A stretch of 64,000 bases of DNA from Ferrimonas balearica (GTDB lineage: Bacteria > Pseudomonadota > Gammaproteobacteria > Enterobacterales > Shewanellaceae): the NCBI RefSeq assembly GCF_019802055.1, contig NZ_JAHVHW010000007.1:434001-498000 (forward strand), written 5' to 3'. The notes under the pieces were generated by a model. It was given only the letters and a program-made list of their open reading frames with translations. It did not search any database and was not told where the DNA came from. A program made the translations under genes and the position numbers. Position 1 is the first letter of the stretch. Each line of letters begins with the position of its first letter. This document shows, one piece after another, positions 54,465 through 62,595 of the stretch.

Positions 54465-55808
54465 ATGGAGACCCGATTTGTACCGCTTTTGGCATTGATC
54501 ATTGGTGTGTCCGGTTGTGCAACGGAGCTTAAGGTCAACTCGCCTCAACAAGGGGATGGTGTGGCTTATGCGTTGCCCAAAACCGAGTTTACGATTGAGC
54601 ACACCGCGCAACTGAAATCCTGCTCAAGTTCGCGCATTGAGGTGGACCATAAACTGGCGCTCAACGAGGCCTACCGGATGGATCCCACTACCTGGTATAC
54701 CATCGACTTCTACGACCTGAAGCAGTTTGCCGTCGACAGTAAGTTCAATCTGGAGCTTTACCCCAATGGCACGCTCAAAAGCATCAACGCCCAGGGTGAG
54801 GACCAGTCTGCCGATATGGCAATCAACCTGGCCACGGCGATCGCCAATGTAGCGGCGACCGGTGTCGCAGGCTTTCCAGTTCCCACCAAGTCAGCGGAGT
54901 TATCGTTTACCGAGCAGCCGTTTGGCGCATCAATCCTGCTGGCAGGTGGCGGGGTCGAAATCTGCAATGCGTCAACCCGCGCTTTGCTGAAAGAGCGTAC
55001 GGATGCTCGGGGCAAGGTGAAGCAGGCGGAAAGCCAGATTAAGGCTAAGACTGATGAGATTAAGGTTTGTGGCGACCTGGCGCCGGACAAGGCCAAGTCC
55101 TGCATTTTGGCGGCTCAGGCTGCTGTCGGAGCGTTGGAGAAGGTCAAATCCACGGCACTGAAACGAATCAATGAGCTTGACCTGGCGTTGACTATAGGCG
55201 TTCGACACAGCGTTTCACCAGCCGCCTTGGGAGGTGAGGAAAGCGTTGTCAGTCTTTACCCCCAGGCTCGCGCCCTCTGGCTGGAAGCGGATACCGCATC
55301 CGCCGATGTTCGCGAAAAGATGACCTTCTACTACGCGTTTCGGGGGCTGTCTGGCGACGCTGAGGCGCCACCTAAGTGCGATTACAGCAATGGCAGTGTG
55401 TGTCAGGGCATTGTCTACCGCTTGCCCGCGCCCGCCGTGTTTCAGCTCTGGTCTGATCCCAAACAGTCCGATGGGGCCAACCTGCTGATTGATAAAGAGG
55501 TGATGGTGCCTCAGCGGGGACAGTTCGAATATGTCAGCCTGGACCGTAACGCCTTTGAGGGCTCGGTACTCAAACTGACCTTCTCCCCGTCGGGATTGTT
55601 GACCTCCTTCACTTACGACTCCACCGAGTCCGATGCGACGGACCCTTCCAAAGCGCTGGTTGAGATCACACAGCTTGGCCTGGAGTATGAGCAGGCGAGG
55701 AGGCAGGCCAACGATCAGGCTGTACTGGATAACCTCGACCATGAGATCCAGCGGTTGCAGAAGGAGAAGGAGCTGAAAGCGCTGCGCGAGGAGCTAGGCA
55801 TCAACTGA
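54465..55808 (+). CDS. Unrecognised lipoprotein with coiled-coil segments (447 aa)
   Basis: The ATG at 54465 gives a compact lipoprotein signal 'METRFVPLLALIIGVSGC' with Cys18; an upstream in-frame ATG at 54429 would put polar residues ahead of it. I do not recognise a family. The first third is a beta-rich region, then comes a hydrophobic, Ala-rich stretch ('MAINLATAIANVAATGVAGF', about 110-130). A helical, Lys-rich coiled region with two Cys (about 170-225) and a C-terminal domain ending in an 'EIQRLQKEKELKALREELGI' coiled coil follow. It is monocistronic, with a bidirectional terminator after it. Confidence 0.75.
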   Translation: METRFVPLLALIIGVSGCATELKVNSPQQGDGVAYALPKTEFTIEHTAQLKSCSSSRIEVDHKLALNEAYRMDPTTWYTIDFYDLKQFAVDSKFNLELYPNGTLKSINAQGEDQSADMAINLATAIANVAATGVAGFPVPTKSAELSFTEQPFGASILLAGGGVEICNASTRALLKERTDARGKVKQAESQIKAKTDEIKVCGDLAPDKAKSCILAAQAAVGALEKVKSTALKRINELDLALTIGVRHSVSPAALGGEESVVSLYPQARALWLEADTASADVREKMTFYYAFRGLSGDAEAPPKCDYSNGSVCQGIVYRLPAPAVFQLWSDPKQSDGANLLIDKEVMVPQRGQFEYVSLDRNAFEGSVLKLTFSPSGLLTSFTYDSTESDATDPSKALVEITQLGLEYEQARRQANDQAVLDNLDHEIQRLQKEKELKALREELGIN

Positions 55809-55831
55809 GTCAAAGTCGAATTCGCTGACAA

Positions 55832-55858
55832 AAAAGCCCGGGCGATGCCCGGGCTTTT
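55832..55858. terminator. Bidirectional terminator between lipoprotein gene and gntP-type gene
   Basis: AAAAGCCCGGGC-GAT-GCCCGGGCTTTT, with a longer A run on the left that becomes a T run for the minus-strand operon. Confidence 0.9.
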
Positions 55859-55883
55859 GCATTCACGGTGTCAGCACACTGGC

Positions 55884-57356
55884 TTAGGCTTTGGCGGGAA
55901 CCGCTTCGGCCACGTTGCCCTGCTTCTTCACCCACAGCAGCAGACCTGCCAGAGTGGCAATCGGAATCACTACGTCGAACGCAGTGCCGGCAGAGCCGAA
56001 CAGCAGGTTCAGAGCGGTCACCATGGTGGCACCAATGGCCCAGGCGATCATGGCGGTCACACACCAGATCTCCATCTGAGCTTTGGTGTCATCCACGCCC
56101 AGAGTACGGGTCACTACGTGGAAGTAAGAGTCGTTGAAGTGGCTGAAACCGATGGAGCCAACGGCACAGGCCAGAGCCACGAATACCGGCTCCAGGCCAA
56201 GACCGGCCACCATGGGGGCGGTGATGGTGGCGGCGGTGATCATGGCCACCGTCGCAGAACCCTGGGCCAGACGCAGCAGAGAAGCGATGGCCAGCGGTAC
56301 CAGGATCGGCGGCAGCCCGGTCGCGGCGATGCTTTCAGCAATCACGTCACCGGCACCGGAGGCACGCAGTACGGCACCCATGGCGCCACCGGCACCGGTT
56401 ACCAGCAGGATGATGCCGGTGGAGGAAACGCCGGACTCCATGGACTGGATAACGGCTTCGCGGGGCATCTTGGAGGTCAGACCGTAGAGGGCGATCAGCA
56501 GGCCGATACCCACGGCGATCACCGGATGACCTACCAGGTCGATGGTGTGGTGCAGCAGAGTCGGATCCTGGCCTTCAGCCGGACCACCCACCAGGGTGCG
56601 GATCAGGATCAGGGCGATGGGCAGCAGGATAGGGGCAAAGGAGAGGAAGTTGCTGGGCAACTGAGCTTCTTCGTCAGCGCTCATCTCCTTAACGCCTTTG
56701 AACAGGGTCGGCTCGGTGATCCACTCACCGTTCTCACCAGGTACGCGGTAGTACTTCTCACCCACGCGGCGGGTGTAGAAGATGGTGCCCAGCATCATCG
56801 GGACAGAAACGATCAGACCCCACACCATGTAGGAACCCAGATCCACACCCAGCAGAGCGGCAACCCCTACCGGACCCGGCGTCGGCGGAACCATGGCGTG
56901 GGTGATCAGCAGACCGATCGCCAGAGTGGCGCCCAGGCCAACCATGGATTTGCCGATGTTCTGGGAGATGGCGCGAACCAGGGACTGCAACAGCACGTAA
57001 GCGGAGTCACAGAACACCGGAATGGAAACCAGTACGCCGGTGAAGCCCAGAGCGATGTCTTCGCGGCCTTTACCGAACAGCTTGATGAAGGTGCGGGCCA
57101 TACGCTTGGCGGCGCCGGACACTTCAAAACAGGCGCCCATCATCACACCGAAACCGATGATCAGGCCGATGGAGGACAGCGTGCCACCAAAGCCGGAGGT
57201 GAGGGCTGCGGTCAGATCGTTCGGCTTCATGCCAGCGAACAGACCGATGATCAGCGCGGTGATGATCATTGCCGGGAAGATGTGAATACGGGTTTTCAAC
57301 ACCATGGCGAGCAGTGCCAAAAGGCCCGCGACTACGCCGATGATTGTGGTTTCCAT
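55884..57356 (-). CDS. GntP-family sugar-acid:proton symporter
   Basis: The 490-residue transporter has about twelve helices and GntP signatures 'FGVMMGACFEVSGAAKRMA', 'IPVFCDSAYVLL', 'AMVPPTPGPVGVAALLG' and 'ALACAVGSIGFSHFNDSYF'. It is longer than most relatives because of a soluble loop (about residues 195-240). As the last gene of the tetronate operon it probably imports L-threonate, D-threonate or D-erythronate and not gluconate. It is separated from otnI by 74 bases with a strong hairpin. Confidence 0.9.
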   Translation of the reverse strand: METTIIGVVAGLLALLAMVLKTRIHIFPAMIITALIIGLFAGMKPNDLTAALTSGFGGTLSSIGLIIGFGVMMGACFEVSGAAKRMARTFIKLFGKGREDIALGFTGVLVSIPVFCDSAYVLLQSLVRAISQNIGKSMVGLGATLAIGLLITHAMVPPTPGPVGVAALLGVDLGSYMVWGLIVSVPMMLGTIFYTRRVGEKYYRVPGENGEWITEPTLFKGVKEMSADEEAQLPSNFLSFAPILLPIALILIRTLVGGPAEGQDPTLLHHTIDLVGHPVIAVGIGLLIALYGLTSKMPREAVIQSMESGVSSTGIILLVTGAGGAMGAVLRASGAGDVIAESIAATGLPPILVPLAIASLLRLAQGSATVAMITAATITAPMVAGLGLEPVFVALACAVGSIGFSHFNDSYFHVVTRTLGVDDTKAQMEIWCVTAMIAWAIGATMVTALNLLFGSAGTAFDVVIPIATLAGLLLWVKKQGNVAEAVPAKA

Positions 57357-57389
57357 GAAGGTACCTTTTTCTCTTCTCTAATTAAGGTT

Positions 57390-57415
57390 GCGCCGGGCTG
57401 CAGTGCGCCCGGCGT
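57390..57415 (-). other. GC-rich hairpin between otnI and transporter gene
   Basis: CGCCGGGC and GCCCGGCG form an 8-bp stem around a short loop. No T run follows on the minus strand, so it is more likely a stability or processing element that sets different levels for the transporter and the enzymes. Confidence 0.5.
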
Positions 57416-57430
57416 CGGTTTTTACTTAGG

Positions 57431-58210
57431 TTATTTCGCCAGGTAGGGCTTTACCCAACCCAGGCCAAATGTGGTGCTGTGGCGCGGTTTGTACTCGCAG
57501 CCGATGTAACCGTCGTAGTGTTGATCCAGCACGTCGAACAGGTGCGGATAGTTCAGCTCCCCTTCACTGGGCTCGTGGCGTTCCGGCACAGAGGCTATCT
57601 GGACATGGCCGATGTGCTGCCCCATCTGGGCAATCAGGCGGGACAGGTCGCCATCCATGATCTGTGCGTGGTAGAGGTCCAGCTGCACTTTGACGTTGGG
57701 ACGATCAATCGCTTCCACCAACTCCACTGCTTCCATCTGGTGGGCCAGGAAGTAGCCGGGCACATCGCGGTCATTCAGCGGCTCAATCTGGATGGTGATG
57801 CCGTGCTCAGCGTAAAGATCGGCGGCCCAGCGCAGGTTGTCGATAAAGGTGGTGCGATGGGCGTCATAGTCAAACTGGCTGTCGATAAGGCCCGCCATGG
57901 CGTGCACCTTTTTACAGTTCAGTGCCAGGGCGTAGGCCAGCGCCTTTTCGGCGTTGGCGCGAAACTCGGTTTCGCGACCCGGGATGGCGGCCATACCGCG
58001 CTCACCCGCATCCCAGTTGCCCGGGGGCATGTTGAACAAGGCTTGGGTTAAGCCGTGAACCCGCAGTTGGTCTGCCAGTTCGGTGGCGTCATAGTCGTAG
58101 GGAAACAGGAACTCCACCGCCTCAAAACCGGCGTCGGCAGCGTGAGCGAAGCGCTCCAGAAAGGGCACTTCGGTAAACAGCATGGTCAGGTTGGCAGCGA
58201 ACTTAGCCAT
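57431..58210 (-). CDS. otnI: 2-oxo-tetronate isomerase OtnI
   Basis: The 259-residue TIM-barrel protein belongs to the Hyi/OtnI group. It has 'FAANLTMLFTEVPFLERFA', 'LFNMPPGNWDAGERG', 'IEPLNDRDVPGYFL' and 'QLDLYHAQIMDGDL' with metal-binding Glu, Asp and His. OtnI converts 2-oxo-tetronate to 3-oxo-tetronate so that OtnK can act. Related hydroxypyruvate isomerases differ mainly by context; here the operon supports OtnI. It overlaps otnC by 8 bases. Confidence 0.9.
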   Translation of the reverse strand: MAKFAANLTMLFTEVPFLERFAHAADAGFEAVEFLFPYDYDATELADQLRVHGLTQALFNMPPGNWDAGERGMAAIPGRETEFRANAEKALAYALALNCKKVHAMAGLIDSQFDYDAHRTTFIDNLRWAADLYAEHGITIQIEPLNDRDVPGYFLAHQMEAVELVEAIDRPNVKVQLDLYHAQIMDGDLSRLIAQMGQHIGHVQIASVPERHEPSEGELNYPHLFDVLDQHYDGYIGCEYKPRHSTTFGLGWVKPYLAK

Positions 58211-58856
58211 AACGGCGCTCCAGCTCAGTAATTTGATCGTCGGTGAGGTAGCGGATCGGTTGGTTATCCAGCATCAGCATCAGTTTGGCGGTCTCCTCCA
58301 ACTCCTCCATGTTGTCCACGGCGTTCACCAGGCTGGTGCCGGTTACTACCGGACCATGGTTGGCCAGCAGCATCGCCTTGTGACTGGGGGAGAGGGCGGC
58401 CAGATCCCGGGCAATCTCGGCAGAGCCGGGAGCGTAGTAGGGCACCAGCGGCAGTTTGCCCACCCGCATCACGTAGTAGGGAGTGAAGGGGCGAATGACA
58501 TTGTCCGGATTGAGATCGGCACGGCAGGAGAGGGCGGTCAGGTGGGTGCAGTGCAGATGCACCACCGCCTCAAACTCCGGGTTGGCCTGGTACATCGCCA
58601 GGTGGAACTGCACCTCTTTGGAGGGGCGGTCGCCGGACAGGTGTTCGCCATCCAGAGTGACTTTTGAGAGTTTTTCCGCCTCCAGACGCCCCAGTGAGGC
58701 GCCGGTGGGGGTGGCCAGGATAGTACCATCGGCCAGTTTGACCGACAGGTTGCCCGCGCCGCCGGTGGCGTAGCCTCGCTCGAACAGCGAGCGACCAAAG
58801 CTGACCATCTGCTCCCGCAGGGTCTGCTCCTGCTGGTGAAGTTCAAACAGGTTCAT
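58203..58856 (-). CDS. otnC: 3-oxo-tetronate 4-phosphate decarboxylase OtnC
   Basis: The 217-residue class II aldolase-type enzyme releases CO2 from 3-oxo-tetronate 4-phosphate to give dihydroxyacetone phosphate. It has 'GYATGGAGNLSVKLADG', the phosphate loop 'TPTGASLGRL', zinc ligands in 'VHLHCTHLTAL' (about 98-108) and a further His in 'LLANHGPVV'. It overlaps otnI by 8 bases and otnK by 4. Confidence 0.93.
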   Translation of the reverse strand: MNLFELHQQEQTLREQMVSFGRSLFERGYATGGAGNLSVKLADGTILATPTGASLGRLEAEKLSKVTLDGEHLSGDRPSKEVQFHLAMYQANPEFEAVVHLHCTHLTALSCRADLNPDNVIRPFTPYYVMRVGKLPLVPYYAPGSAEIARDLAALSPSHKAMLLANHGPVVTGTSLVNAVDNMEELEETAKLMLMLDNQPIRYLTDDQITELERRYG

Positions 58857-60121
58857 CGGGCCTCCGGGATCATCGCCTGAGCGTCGAAGAAGAAGCGCTC
58901 CTGACCAAAGTTGCCGGACTTGAGGGTCAGGCTGATGGGCTGGGAGACCGCACGCACCCAGGGTACCCCCGGGGCAATTGGCGGGCCGATATGGAAGGCG
59001 TCCACATTGAGGGACTGGGTGACGATGCCGGAGGTTTCACCGCCGGCCACGATAAAGTTGTTGACCCCTTCCGCCTGCAGGCGGGCAGCCAGGGCACCAA
59101 AGGTTTGCTCCACCGCGTGTGAGGCACGCTCGGCACCGTACTGAGCCTGGATCGCCTTCAGCTTCTCCGGTTCAGCGGTGGCATACACCATCGGTGCCAG
59201 GGCGTTGTCGAGACGGGGCAGCAGCCAGGACAGCAGGGTGTCCAGGTATCCCTCGTCACTCAGGCAGGCTTCCACATCCAGCGCAAAAGACTCGGCCTCG
59301 GCGCGGTAGGCGGCAACCTGGGCATTGGTCATCACCGAGCAGGAGCCGGACAGCACCACGGTGCGTCCGCTCTGGGGCTGACCCGCTGCCTGAGTGTCGC
59401 TGATGTTGGTGCCGGGCTTGGCCAGGTGGCGGGCGATGCCCAGAGCCAGACCGGAGCCGCCGGTGACCAGAGCCATCCCCTCAACCGAGCGGCCAAGGGT
59501 CTCCAGGTGGCGCTCATTCAGGGTGTCTACGGCGGCGTAGCGATGCCCCTGGGTTTTCAGTTCGGCGTAGCGGGCTTGCACCGCGTCGACACCCGCATCA
59601 ATCACACTGGCAGGCACCAGTCCGGTGGTGCCCTGAGACTGGGCATCCATCAGGCGGATCAGGGAGCTGTCGGTCATCGGCGTAACCGGGTGGTCTTTCA
59701 TGCCAGAATCGGACAGCAACTGCTCACCCACAAACAGGTGACCCATGTAAACGCTGCGGCCATTGACCGGCAGTGAGGGGCAGAGGATGGTCAGTTCGGT
59801 GTCCAGCGCCGCCATCAGCGCGTCGGTCACCGGGCCGATATTGCCCTTGGCAGTGCTGTCGAAGGTGGAGCAGTACTTGAAGTAGATCTGCTCAGCGCCG
59901 TTGGCTTTGAGCCAGTCCAGCGCCGCCAGAGAGTCAGCCACCGCTTCCTCTACCGGACAGGAGCGGGATTTCAGGCTGATCACCACCGCATCGGTATCCA
60001 GCTCAACATCGCCCTGGGGGATGCCGCAGAACTGCACGGCGCGCAGACCGTTCGCCACCAGAAAGCTGGCGATGTCGGTGGCGCCGGTGAAGTCGTCAGC
60101 GATAACGCCCAGACGGATCAT
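58853..60121 (-). CDS. otnK: 3-oxo-tetronate kinase OtnK
   Basis: The 422-residue kinase (DUF1537 / four-carbon acid sugar kinase family) phosphorylates 3-oxo-tetronate. It begins 'LGVIADDFTGATDIASFL', carries 'FKYCSTFDST' near residue 100, and ends with the nucleotide-binding part 'VAGGETSGIVTQSLN' and 'APGVPWVRA'. Length and order match OtnK. It overlaps both neighbours by 4 bases. Confidence 0.94.
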   Translation of the reverse strand: MIRLGVIADDFTGATDIASFLVANGLRAVQFCGIPQGDVELDTDAVVISLKSRSCPVEEAVADSLAALDWLKANGAEQIYFKYCSTFDSTAKGNIGPVTDALMAALDTELTILCPSLPVNGRSVYMGHLFVGEQLLSDSGMKDHPVTPMTDSSLIRLMDAQSQGTTGLVPASVIDAGVDAVQARYAELKTQGHRYAAVDTLNERHLETLGRSVEGMALVTGGSGLALGIARHLAKPGTNISDTQAAGQPQSGRTVVLSGSCSVMTNAQVAAYRAEAESFALDVEACLSDEGYLDTLLSWLLPRLDNALAPMVYATAEPEKLKAIQAQYGAERASHAVEQTFGALAARLQAEGVNNFIVAGGETSGIVTQSLNVDAFHIGPPIAPGVPWVRAVSQPISLTLKSGNFGQERFFFDAQAMIPEAR

Positions 60122-61029
60122 GCTTTGACCTCCGGGGTGACGTTCAGCGGCAGCTCAATGCCCTGGAAGCTGTGGATCACCGCAGAGTCATCCCACTGGC
60201 CATAACCGGCGTTGGACGCGTTCACAAACTGGTTGTAGGCGGTGCTGGCCAGAGGCAGCGGGAATTTCAGCGCCTTGGCGGTGTCGGCCACCAACCCCAG
60301 GTCCTTCACAAAGATGTCCACCATGGAGGTGGGGGTGTAGTCGCCATCCACCACGTGCTTCATGCGGTTTTCAAACATCCAGCTGTTGCCTGCCGCGTTG
60401 GTGACCACCTCGTACATGGTGTCCAGCGGAATGCCTGCGCGAGCGGCCAGGGCCATCGCTTCGGCACCGGCCGCAATGTGCACGCCTGCCAGCAGTTGGT
60501 GGATGATTTTAACGGTGGCGCCCAGACCGATCTCGGTGCCAATGGTGTACACCTTGCCCGCAGTGGCATCCAGCACCGGCTGCAACTTGGCGAAAGCGGC
60601 GTCAGAGCCGGAGGCCATGATGGTCATCTCACCGGCAGCGGCTTTGGCGGCGCCCCCGGACACTGGGGCATCCAGCATCAGCAGGCCACGTTGCTCCAGA
60701 CCGGCTGCAATCGCCTTGGCGTCGTCGGCGGAGATGGTGGCGGACACCATTACGGCGGTGCCCGGCTTCAGCGCATCCGCCAGACCCAAATCAAACAGGA
60801 TGGTGTTCACCTGCCTGGCGTTGACCACCAGCATCAGAACGGCGTCCAGTTGCTCCGCAAACGCTTTGGCATCGGTGCCAACTGCGACAGCGCCGTGGGC
60901 TTTGAGGGAGGCCAGTGCCTGTTCGTTCAGATCCACACCATAGGTGGACAGGCCAGCGTTGATGCAGGATTGGGCGGCGCCCATACCCATGGAGCCCAGG
61001 CCGATTACCGCAACGGAGTAGGAGGTCAT
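60118..61029 (-). CDS. ltnD: L-threonate 2-dehydrogenase (LtnD-type)
   Basis: The 303-residue NAD-dependent beta-hydroxyacid dehydrogenase starts at the ATG at 61029 with 'MTSYSVAVIGLGSMGMGAA', a Rossmann nucleotide site. 'LDAPVSGGAAKAAAGEMTIM' binds substrate and 'GATVKIIHQLLAGVHIA' holds the catalytic Lys (about residue 170). It oxidises a tetronate at C2, the first step of the pathway. LtnD (L-threonate), and the related DenD (D-erythronate), share this operon form; the sequence looks LtnD-like but stereospecificity is not proven. Confidence 0.88.
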   Translation of the reverse strand: MTSYSVAVIGLGSMGMGAAQSCINAGLSTYGVDLNEQALASLKAHGAVAVGTDAKAFAEQLDAVLMLVVNARQVNTILFDLGLADALKPGTAVMVSATISADDAKAIAAGLEQRGLLMLDAPVSGGAAKAAAGEMTIMASGSDAAFAKLQPVLDATAGKVYTIGTEIGLGATVKIIHQLLAGVHIAAGAEAMALAARAGIPLDTMYEVVTNAAGNSWMFENRMKHVVDGDYTPTSMVDIFVKDLGLVADTAKALKFPLPLASTAYNQFVNASNAGYGQWDDSAVIHSFQGIELPLNVTPEVKA

Positions 61030-61036
61030 GCTAAAC

Positions 61037-61056
61037 CCTGTGAAATGTTGTGAATG
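61037..61056 (-). promoter_or_regulatory. DeoR operator candidate 1
   Basis: On the minus strand this reads CATTCACAACATTTCACAGG, a tandem of TTCACA half-sites. It lies just upstream of the ltnD start codon. Confidence 0.65.
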
Positions 61057-61109
61057 CCGGAGTTGAATCAAAATCGAACTGCACCGGCGGGGAATTCTGG
61101 GCGCGATTA

Positions 61110-61127
61110 TCACAGAAATTCACAGGG
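61110..61127 (+). promoter_or_regulatory. DeoR operator candidate 2
   Basis: TCACAGAAATTCACAGGG repeats the same paired TCACA pattern near the middle of the divergent gap. Confidence 0.55.
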
Positions 61128-61230
61128 TGGTGCTTTTGCACTCGCTGGTGAGTGAGGAAATGTGATCTTGCCCGAAACCCTGTGGTCGTTGGTCTGACCG
61201 GCTGTGCAGGAACACGCCGGTGAGGTAGAC

Positions 61231-61249
61231 TTTCACAACTTTTCACAGG
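61231..61249 (+). promoter_or_regulatory. DeoR operator candidate 3
   Basis: TTTCACAACTTTTCACAGG is nearly identical to candidate 1 in reverse orientation and lies 13 bases before the deoR start codon, where binding would give autorepression. Confidence 0.65.
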
Positions 61250-61262
61250 TTGAGTGAGCCTA

Positions 61263-62033
61263 ATGATCCCCGCCGAGCGTCAACGCACCATTCTGTCCCT
61301 GCTGGATGAGCAGGAGATCCTTTCCATTGCCGAGCTGACCCAACAGCTTGGGGTGTCACACATGACCGTGCGTCGTGATATCGCCAAACTGGAAGAAAAG
61401 GGGGAGGTGTTCTCGGTCGCGGGGGGCGTCCAGCGGATGCAGGCGGTACGCGAGGAGTTGGGCCATCAGGTTAAGGCGACTCAGAATCTCGGCATCAAGC
61501 GGGCACTGGGGGAAGCGTGCCGGGATCGGGTCCCTCCCCGCGCCACCGTCTATCTGGATGCGGGAACCACCCTGCTGGAAGTGGCCAAGGTGCTGGCTGA
61601 GCGGGATGACCTGCTGATCGTCACCAACGACTTCTTTATCGCCGCGTATCTGGCGGATCACGGCAAGGGCCAGTTGTACCACACCGGCGGTCTGGTGGAC
61701 CGGGATAACCACTCCTGTGTGGGGGATCTGGCGGCCCGTTTCCTGCGCAGCCTCAATATCGACCTGGCCTTTATCTCCGCCTCCTGTTGGAACCCTCGTG
61801 GCATCTCCTCACCGAGTCAGGACAAAGTGATGGTCAAGCGCGCCATTGCCGGTGTGGCGCGTCAGTCGATTCTGGTTTGCGACAGCAGTAAGTTTGGTCG
61901 CACCGGCACCTTTATGGCGATGGAGACCGGGGAGTTTGATGCCATCATCAGCGATCCGGAACTGCCCACGGCCTACCAGGAGCGACTGGAGGCCGAAGAC
62001 GTTGAGTGGGTGGCGGTTCGCCCAGTCGGCTGA
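61263..62033 (+). CDS. DeoR-family regulator of the tetronate operon
   Basis: The 256-residue repressor has a DeoR helix-turn-helix ('ILSIAELTQQLGVSHMTVRR', about 19-38) and a sugar-phosphate sensing domain with 'VYLDAGTTLLEVAKVL', 'DLAARFLRSLNIDLAFISAS' and 'VCDSSKFGRTGTFMAM'. The ATG at 61263 is used; a GTG 9 bases upstream is also possible and neither has a strong ribosome site. It diverges from ltnD with three operator-like repeats in the gap. A phosphorylated pathway intermediate is the likely inducer. Confidence 0.9.
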   Translation: MIPAERQRTILSLLDEQEILSIAELTQQLGVSHMTVRRDIAKLEEKGEVFSVAGGVQRMQAVREELGHQVKATQNLGIKRALGEACRDRVPPRATVYLDAGTTLLEVAKVLAERDDLLIVTNDFFIAAYLADHGKGQLYHTGGLVDRDNHSCVGDLAARFLRSLNIDLAFISASCWNPRGISSPSQDKVMVKRAIAGVARQSILVCDSSKFGRTGTFMAMETGEFDAIISDPELPTAYQERLEAEDVEWVAVRPVG

Positions 62034-62124
62034 CCGCATAGCGCCTGCAAATGTGCGGTTGTCGACGGACGGAAGCGGCGTCGAAGCGTATTATGGCCAG
62101 ATTCGATTCCATTCCGGTGACGCT

Positions 62125-62595
62125 ATGACTCCCGCCATTGATGCCGCTAAAAAGGCGAAAATCCCTCATCAAATCCATCAGTACCACCACGATCCTGCTG
62201 CCGAGTCCTACGGTCTGGAGGCGGCGCAGGCGCTTGGGCAGGCACCGGAGCGGGTGTTCAAAACCCTGCTGGCCGCCGATGAGGCGGGAAAACTCTATGT
62301 GGCGGTAGTGCCGGTGGTGGGGATGCTGGATCTGAAAGCGCTCGCCAAGGCGGTGAAAGCCAAAAAGCTGGTGATGGCAAACCCCGCACAAGCGGAGAAA
62401 GCCACCGGCTATGTGGTCGGCGGGATCAGCCCTCTGGGGCAAAAGAAGCGGCTGCCACTGGTATTGGATGACAGTGCGCAGCAGTTTGACACCATCTGTG
62501 TGTCCGGTGGCCGACGTGGCCTGGAGATTGAGCTGGCGCCGTCAGATCTGCTGAAACTGACCGGTGGTTCTCTGGCTCCGGTGGGACGCGCCTGA
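62125..62595 (+). CDS. ybaK: Cys-tRNA(Pro) deacylase YbaK
   Basis: The 156-residue editing enzyme removes cysteine wrongly attached to tRNA-Pro. The ATG at 62125 gives the family start 'MTPAIDAAKKAKIPHQIHQY'. 'VFKTLLA' with the conserved Lys near residue 46, 'LGQKKRLPLVLDDSA' and 'FDTICVSGGRRGLEIEL' follow. It overlaps the convergent phosphodiesterase gene by 54 bases at the 3' ends. Confidence 0.93.
   Translation: MTPAIDAAKKAKIPHQIHQYHHDPAAESYGLEAAQALGQAPERVFKTLLAADEAGKLYVAVVPVVGMLDLKALAKAVKAKKLVMANPAQAEKATGYVVGGISPLGQKKRLPLVLDDSAQQFDTICVSGGRRGLEIELAPSDLLKLTGGSLAPVGRA

Noticed and set aside
55845-57446. 533-codon plus-strand frame opposite the GntP-type gene
   Set aside because: It is a His/Gly/Gln-rich shadow of a membrane protein gene and has no ribosome site.
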